Assembly (NCBI GenBank): GCA_963815045.1
Contig: CAWFET010000002.1
Location: 1,491,168-1,555,167, forward strand
Direction: 5' to 3'
DNA: 64,000 nt
DNA from: DASUPK01 sp963815045
GTDB lineage: Bacteria > Actinomycetota > Thermoleophilia > Solirubrobacterales > 70-9
This document shows, in pieces, positions 59,343-64,000 of the stretch. The notes under the pieces are model-generated. The model had not been told where the DNA came from. It did not search any database and worked only from the letters and a program-made list of their open reading frames with translations. How positions within the stretch are numbered: the first letter of the stretch is position 1; each line of letters begins with the position of its first letter. A program made the translations under genes and the position numbers.

Positions 59343-60815
59343 ACCCGGTCACCGCAGCGAAGGGGGCCATGAAGCGGAACTCCAACGCACTGCTGCTGGT
59401 CGTCTGTCTCGGCCAGTTCATGGTGATCCTCGACGTCTCGATCGTGAACGTCGCGCTGCCGTCCATCAAGGACGCGCTCGGCTTCTCGACCAACGGCCTG
59501 CAGTGGGTCCTGAACGCCTACACGCTGACCTTCGCCGGCTTCCTGCTGCTCGGCGGGCGCGCCGCCGACCTCTTCGGCCGCCGCCGGATGTTCTACACCG
59601 GCACCCTCCTCTTCTCCGGAGCCTCGCTGATCTGTGCAATCGCCCCCACCGCGGAGACCCTGGTCGCCGCGCGAGCGCTCCAGGGCATCGGCGGCGCGAT
59701 CCTCTCCCCCGCCACCCTCGCGATCATCACCACCTCCTTCGATGAGGGCCCGCCGCGGAACCGCGCGCTCGGGCTCTGGGGCGCCGTCGGCGCGATCGGC
59801 GCCACCGCCGGCGTCCTCCTCGGCGGCATCCTGACCGAGGCCTTCAGCTGGCCCGCGATCTTCGTCATCAACATCCCGATCGGGGTGGGAATCGTCCTCT
59901 TCAGCACCAACCTGATCCCCGAGGGCCGCAGCGAGTCGGAGAACCGGCACTTCGATCTCCCCGGTGCGATCCTGGTCACGCTCGGGATGACCGCGCTCAC
60001 CTACGGGATCGTCACCACCGACCGGCTCGGTTGGGGCTCCCTCGGTGTCCTCGGTCCTGTCGCGGCCGGGGCGGCACTGCTGGTGGCGTTCGGCCTGTAC
60101 GAGAACAGCCTCACCAAGCACCCGGAACGGACCGCGCTCATGCCCCTGAGCGTCTTCAAGCTCCGCAACCTGCGCGCCGCGAACCTCGTGATCTTCCTGC
60201 TCTACGGCGCGATCTTCGGCTTCTGGTTCTTCCAGTCCCTCTACATGCAGGGGACGCTCCACTACAGCGCCCTCAAGACCGGCCTCGCTTTCGTCCCGAT
60301 GACGGTCGCGGTCGGCACCGGCGCGACCCTCGCGCCGCGGCTGGCCAGGCTGATCGGCGCCCGCTGGGTGCTCGCCCTCGGAATGCTCTCGGCGACAATC
60401 GGGGAGTTCCTGCTGACCAGCGTCCACCCCGGCGGTAGCTACATCGCGAACGTGTTTCCCGGCGGGGTGCTCGGCGCGCTCGGCCTCGGCTTGGCCCTGG
60501 TGCCGGCGACGATCGTGGCGGTGCAGGGCGTCCCTCGTGCGCTGAGTGGACTCGCGTCCGGCGTGCTCAACACCTCCCGTTTCGTCGGCGCGGCACTCGG
60601 CCTGGCCGTGCTCAGCACGCTCGCCGCCAACCACACCACATCGGAAATCGACTCCGGCACCTCCGCCGCGCAAGGCGCTGACGGACGGCTTCCAGCTGCA
60701 GTTCGGCGTCGGCGCCCTCTTCTGCCTCGTCGGGGTGGTCGCCGCGGTCGTGTTGCTCCGCCCGCAGCGCGAGCACGAGCCCGCGCCGGAGATGGCCAGC
60801 GCCGAGCGCGCCTAG
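59339..60815 (+). CDS. MFS drug/toxin exporter, EmrB/QacA (DHA2) type, with apparent frameshift near the 3' end
   Basis: About 490 residues, 14 transmembrane segments expected. Signatures: LCLGQFMVILDVSIVNVALP-like LVVCLGQFMVILDVSIVNVA, GLQWVLNAYTLTFAGFLLLG, RAADLFGRRRMF (motif A), ALQGIGGAILSPATLAIITT, GLWGAVGAIGATAGVLLGGI. At about 60671 the frame shifts by one base: before it SGTSAA, after it KALTDGFQLQFGVGALFCLV (a normal final segment) to TAG 60815. Proton-coupled efflux, under ArsR control by position. Substrate unknown. Confidence 0.88.
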
Positions 60816-60887
60816 CGGCCGCCTGTGGCCGCGATCTGATGGCGGAGCGGGGGAACCGGGCTCGCCCCGGCTCCCCCACCCGGTCGG

Positions 60888-61484
60888 CTACGGAAGCGTC
60901 GTGCTCTTGATCGCTCCGACAGGTGTCGCGGTGATGACCTTGTTCGTGACGAGCAGAAGTGCCGCGCCCGGGTTGTCACACGCGAGGTTCACTGCGCCGG
61001 CGCTCGCGAACGTGTGCACCAGAAGGTTCGCGATGGTCGTGTTGTTGGCTGCGTCCACGGCCTCGAGCGACCTGTCCTGGTCACCGCCCGCGATCAGGAA
61101 GCACTGGACCGGGTCCTGCGTCCCGCCCTTGGCCAGCACGGCCTTCGAGTTGATCACGTAGCTCCCCGCGGGGACCTGCAGGGTCAGGACGGTGGTCGAC
61201 CCGGACGCAGCCGGCACCTGCGCCGCCGTGTCCTGCCTGATCGACTGGGCGGTGCCGGCTCCACTCAGCGATGCCTCGTTGATCTGAGCGCCCGTCAGCG
61301 TGTCGGGCTTGACCCGGTTCGCCTTGATCGTCTTCTTCTTGATCTTCTTGTTGGTCACCGCCTGGTTCTTGAGATCGCCGGTCCCGATGAACCCGGAACC
61401 GATCGCGTAGCCGCCGCCGAGTGCGACGAACAGCGCGATCACGGCGATCACCAGCGCGGGTGTTCCCCTCAACTTCTTGCGCAT
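60888..61484 (-). CDS. Exported/membrane-anchored protein with lysine-rich linker
   Basis: 198 residues from ATG 61484, with AAGGAGGAGCA immediately upstream. One N-terminal hydrophobic segment (LVIAVIALFVALGGGYAIGS), then a lysine-rich linker (NKKIKKKTIKANRVKPDTL) and a beta-rich domain with Cys (TTVLTLQVPAGSYVINSKAV, VQCFLIAGGDQDRS, AVNLACDNPGAA). The same linker-plus-beta pattern as the protein at 18034-18513. Probable cell-surface protein; function unknown. Confidence 0.72.
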   Translation of the reverse strand: MRKKLRGTPALVIAVIALFVALGGGYAIGSGFIGTGDLKNQAVTNKKIKKKTIKANRVKPDTLTGAQINEASLSGAGTAQSIRQDTAAQVPAASGSTTVLTLQVPAGSYVINSKAVLAKGGTQDPVQCFLIAGGDQDRSLEAVDAANNTTIANLLVHTFASAGAVNLACDNPGAALLLVTNKVITATPVGAIKSTTLP

Positions 61485-61567
61485 TGCTCCTCCTTGTGGC
61501 CGAGACATTCGCTGGCCACCGGAAAGCCAGCCCGTTCGACCCTATTACGGCGGCTCGGCGATTTGGG

Positions 61568-61590
61568 CTTTTGCGGCGCACCGCCAAAAG
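61568..61590. promoter_or_regulatory. Imperfect hairpin upstream of the CoA-ligase operon
   Basis: CTTTTGCGG and CCGCCAAAAG face each other around CGCA with one bulged base. It lies about 32 bp before the ATG at 61622, where it could be a regulatory site or RNA hairpin in the leader. The gap between the flanking genes is 137 bp, with no other signal I can support. Confidence 0.4.
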
Positions 61591-61621
61591 CGGGGTCTAT
61601 GTACTGTTCCCGCCCGCCCCC

Positions 61622-62839
61622 ATGCGCTTCTACGAGTTCGAAAGCCGTCGCATCGTCGAGCGGGCCGGGATTCCGGTCACCGAGTACGGCTTCTGCAAGA
61701 CCGCCGACGAGGCCAAGCAGGCCGCCGAGAGGATCGGCGGCCCGACCGTGATCAAGTCGCAGGTCCTCACGGGCGGGCGCATGAAGGCGGGCGGCGTCAA
61801 GTTCGCGGACACCCCCGAGGAGGCCGGCTCGCACGCCGCAGAGATCCTCGAGCTCGAGATCAACGGTCACATGCCCGTCGGGGTCCTGGTCGATCCCAAG
61901 GCGGAGGTCGAGCAGGAGTACTACGCGGCGGTCCTCTGGGACGGCCGCGCCAAGCGCCCGATGATGCTCTTCTCCGACATGGGCGGCATCGACATCGAGG
62001 AGGTCGCCGATCAGCATCCCGACCACGTCGGCCGCGGCCATCTCTCGAACCTCCACCCGGTTCCCGACTTCCGCGCCAAGGAGGTCGTCGCGGCCGCCGG
62101 CGGGCTCACCGGCCGCGAGCTCACCCGCGCCACTCCGATCCTCGCCCGCCTCGCCCAGCTCCAGCGCGACTACGACATGACGCTCGCCGAGATCAACCCG
62201 GTGGCGCGGCTCTCCGACGGCTCCTTCGTCGCCCTCGACGCGCACATGGAGATGGAGGACGAGGCCGTCGGCCGCCACCAGAAGATGCTCAAGGAGATCG
62301 GCGTCGAGCTCGAGGAGCCGCGCGAGCTCTACGAGCCCTCCGAGTTCGAGCGAAACGTCAAGGCGATCGACGAGGCCGACCACCGCGGCGTGATCCAGGG
62401 CAAGGACCACGGCTTCACCGGCAACCTCGGCCTGGTGATCGGCGCCGGCGGCGGCTCGCTCACCCTCACCGACGCGGTCCGCAGCCAGGGCGGCAAGCCC
62501 GCCAACTACGCCGAGATCGGCGGCAACCCGTCCGTCGCCAAGTCCTGCGGCCTCGCCAAGGAGGTCCTGCAGAAGGAGGGCGTCGAGAAGATCGCGGTGA
62601 TGATGTCGATCGTCTCCAACACACGGGTGGACATCGTCGCCCGCGGCGTGATCAAGGCGTGCCTCGAGCTCGGCAAGGACCCGGCCGAGACGATCGCCGT
62701 CTTCCGGATCCCCGGCGCGTGGGAGGAGGAGGGCTCCAAGATCCTCGGCAAGTACGGGATCGAGTTCCGCGACCGCAACACCTCCATGTGGGAGGCCGCC
62801 GGCGAGGCCGTCGAGAAGATCCAGGGGGCGGCGGCCTGA
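61622..62839 (+). CDS. sucC: Succinyl-CoA synthetase-type beta subunit (ATP-grasp acyl-CoA ligase)
   Basis: 405 residues from ATG 61622. Beta-subunit features: FYEFESRRIVERAGIPVTEY, TVIKSQVLTGGRMKAGGVKF (ATP-grasp), EINPVARLSDGSFVALDAHM (conserved E-I-N-P), GNLGLVIGAGGGSLTLTDAV (G-x-G-G-G loop in the ligase domain), YAEIGGNPSVAKSCGLAKEV. Succinyl-CoA + NDP + Pi = succinate + CoA + NTP is the default reaction; a malate- or citrate-specific ligase of the same family is possible. Stop shares a base with the alpha gene. Confidence 0.85.
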   Translation: MRFYEFESRRIVERAGIPVTEYGFCKTADEAKQAAERIGGPTVIKSQVLTGGRMKAGGVKFADTPEEAGSHAAEILELEINGHMPVGVLVDPKAEVEQEYYAAVLWDGRAKRPMMLFSDMGGIDIEEVADQHPDHVGRGHLSNLHPVPDFRAKEVVAAAGGLTGRELTRATPILARLAQLQRDYDMTLAEINPVARLSDGSFVALDAHMEMEDEAVGRHQKMLKEIGVELEEPRELYEPSEFERNVKAIDEADHRGVIQGKDHGFTGNLGLVIGAGGGSLTLTDAVRSQGGKPANYAEIGGNPSVAKSCGLAKEVLQKEGVEKIAVMMSIVSNTRVDIVARGVIKACLELGKDPAETIAVFRIPGAWEEEGSKILGKYGIEFRDRNTSMWEAAGEAVEKIQGAAA

Positions 62840-64000
62840 TGTCGATCCTGCTGAACGAGGACTTCACCTTCATCGTCCAGGGCATCACGGGCCGCGAGGC
62901 CGTGAACCTGACCAAGGAGTGCCTCGACTACGGCTCCAAGATCGTCGGCGGCGTCACACCCGGCCGCAAGGGCCGCGACGTCCACGGCGTCCCGGTCTTC
63001 GACACCGTCGAGCAGGCTGTCGAGAACCACGGGTCGCAGATCGACGGCGCCGTCGTCACCGTCCCCCCCGCCTTCACCAAGGACGCCGTCTTCGAGGCGA
63101 TCGAGAACGGGATCAAGCTGATCGTGATCGTCACGGAGCGCATCCCGCGCCGCGACGTCGCCCAGATGGTCGAGCTCGCCAACCTGCGCGGCGCGCGGAT
63201 CATCGGCCCCAACTGCCTCGGGATCATCGCCCCGGGCGTCGGCAAGATGGGCGGCATCGGCGGCCCCGCCAAGGACGCCGCCAAGGCGTACGAGCCCGGC
63301 TCGATCGGCGTCATGTCTCGCTCCGGCGGCATGACCACCGAGATCTCCTCCACTCTCACCGCCGCCGGCCTCGGCGTGTCCACCGCCGTCTCGATCGGCG
63401 GCGACGCGATCATCGGCTCCACCTACGCCGAGCTGATGCCGCTCTTCGAGGCCGACGAGCAGACCGAGGCGATCGTGATCTACACCGAGCCCGGCGGCCG
63501 CATGGAGGCCGAGCTGGTCGACTGGCGGGAGGCCAACGACGCGAAGCTTCCGATCATCGCCTTCATGGCCGGCAAGTTCATGGACGACGAGGAGATGCAG
63601 GGCATGAGCTTCGGGCACGCCGGCACGATCGTCGAGGGCGCAGAGGACTCGGCGACCCAGAAGATCGCCCGCCTCGAGGCCGCCGGCATCCCGGTCGTCG
63701 AGCGGATCGACGAGATCCCGGACGCCGTCAAGGAGAAGCTGGGAGCCGAAGGTCTGATGGCCGCGAAGCAGCTCGAGGGCATCTTCATCGACGTCGAGAT
63801 CGACGACGCGATCGCCGAACGACGCCGAGATCGCCGCGAAGCTCGAGGAGGTCTGCCCCGTCGACATCTTCGCCGACGAGGACGGCAAGGTCGCCGTGGT
63901 CCGCGAGAACCTCGACGAGTGCGTCCTCTGCAACCTCTGCGTCGAGGCGGCGCCCCCGGGCGGGGTCGTCGTCAAGAAGCTCTACGACGGCACCGAGCTG
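62839..64000 (+). CDS. sucD: Succinyl-CoA synthetase-type alpha subunit fused to a [4Fe-4S] ferredoxin domain (frameshift; partial at window end)
   Basis: Residues 1-327 form a normal alpha subunit: TFIVQGITGREAVNLTKECL (CoA binding), RIIGPNCLGIIAPGVGKMGG, GVMSRSGGMTTEISSTLTAA, and SFGHAGTIVEG with the phosphorylated His at about 259. At about 63820 the frame shifts by +1; the new frame gives DAEIAAKLEEVCPVDIFADE, then DECVLCNLCVEAAPPGG, to the window edge. The Cys layout (VCP plus C-x-x-C-x-x-C) can ligate one [4Fe-4S] cluster. The new frame has no usable start nearby, so a fusion with an assembly indel is likelier than a separate gene. The C-terminus is beyond the window. Confidence 0.75.
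   Translation, partial: MSILLNEDFTFIVQGITGREAVNLTKECLDYGSKIVGGVTPGRKGRDVHGVPVFDTVEQAVENHGSQIDGAVVTVPPAFTKDAVFEAIENGIKLIVIVTERIPRRDVAQMVELANLRGARIIGPNCLGIIAPGVGKMGGIGGPAKDAAKAYEPGSIGVMSRSGGMTTEISSTLTAAGLGVSTAVSIGGDAIIGSTYAELMPLFEADEQTEAIVIYTEPGGRMEAELVDWREANDAKLPIIAFMAGKFMDDEEMQGMSFGHAGTIVEGAEDSATQKIARLEAAGIPVVERIDEIPDAVKEKLGAEGLMAAKQLEGIFIDVEIDDAIAERRRDRREARGGLPRRHLRRRGRQGRRGPREPRRVRPLQPLRRGGAPGRGRRQEALRRHRA

Noticed and set aside
59126..60673. 515-residue minus-strand frame
   Set aside because: Antisense to the MFS exporter, very acidic low-complexity, no motif.
60660..60910. MFS protein read in its original frame to 60910 as a long Arg-rich C-terminus
   Set aside because: The tail is low-complexity, while the other frame restores a normal final membrane segment and a nearby stop.
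1..64000. tRNA, rRNA, riboswitch, phage or transposase genes
   Set aside because: None could be supported by eye; no cloverleaf, transposase motif or terminal inverted repeats were found. A covariance-model scan would be the decisive check.

Overview
The window is about 64 kb of high-GC, densely coding DNA from what I infer is an actinobacterium, most likely Thermoleophilia/Solirubrobacterales-like. The basis is the actinobacterial-type ethylmalonyl-CoA (EMC) genes, GTP-dependent PEP carboxykinase, a wax ester synthase, an IdeR/MntR-type regulator, many GTG starts with 1-4 bp gene overlaps, and several small secreted RTX-type or lysine-tailed proteins. There is no rRNA, so this placement stays an inference. 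I saw no tRNA, IS element, phage gene or CRISPR array.

Layout. 0-3.7 kb: manganese/iron homeostasis (DtxR-family regulator plus Nramp transporter, with a perfect palindromic operator candidate) and a YgfZ-like protein. 3.7-5.4 kb: an unrecognised coiled-coil protein with a PD-(D/E)xK-like nuclease signature and a 12-bp tandem repeat. 5.5-26 kb: a dispersed set of EMC genes (ccr, meaA, mesaconyl-CoA hydratase, methylsuccinyl-CoA dehydrogenase, malyl-CoA lyase with a coupled hotdog thioesterase), interspersed with secreted proteins, regulators and a membrane PAS-EAL protein. 27-40 kb: C3/C4 metabolism: PEP carboxykinase and PEP synthase transcribed divergently, a wax ester synthase, and a four-gene 2-oxoacid:ferredoxin oxidoreductase operon whose last protein fuses a GltD-like flavoprotein to a 2[4Fe-4S] ferredoxin. 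40.8-44.3 kb: a universal stress protein and a GNAT/acyl-CoA synthetase (NDP-forming) fusion. 44.3-58.7 kb: a bidirectional group 3b-like [NiFe]-hydrogenase locus, with hypF-hypC-SIS/HypC fusion-hypD-hypE on the plus strand converging on hydB-cNMP-hydG-small-large-protease-NTF2-hypA-hypB on the minus strand. 58.8-61.5 kb: an ArsR repressor, a leader peptide and an MFS exporter. 61.6-64 kb: a succinyl-CoA synthetase-type pair whose alpha subunit appears to be fused to a [4Fe-4S] ferredoxin domain.

Reading the window as a whole (inference): the cell can assimilate C2 units through the EMC pathway, make PEP from oxaloacetate or pyruvate, exchange acyl-CoA and ferredoxin pools through the oxidoreductase and the CoA ligase-ferredoxin protein, oxidise or evolve H2 through an NAD(P)-linked hydrogenase, and store carbon as wax ester or triacylglycerol.

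Sequence-quality caution: at least six genes (near 41,888, 44,510, 46,077, 47,856, 60,671 and 63,820, and probably 55,490) carry a single apparent frameshift with intact homologous sequence on both sides, usually in a short G/C run. I read these as assembly indels rather than true pseudogenes and have annotated the genes across them.
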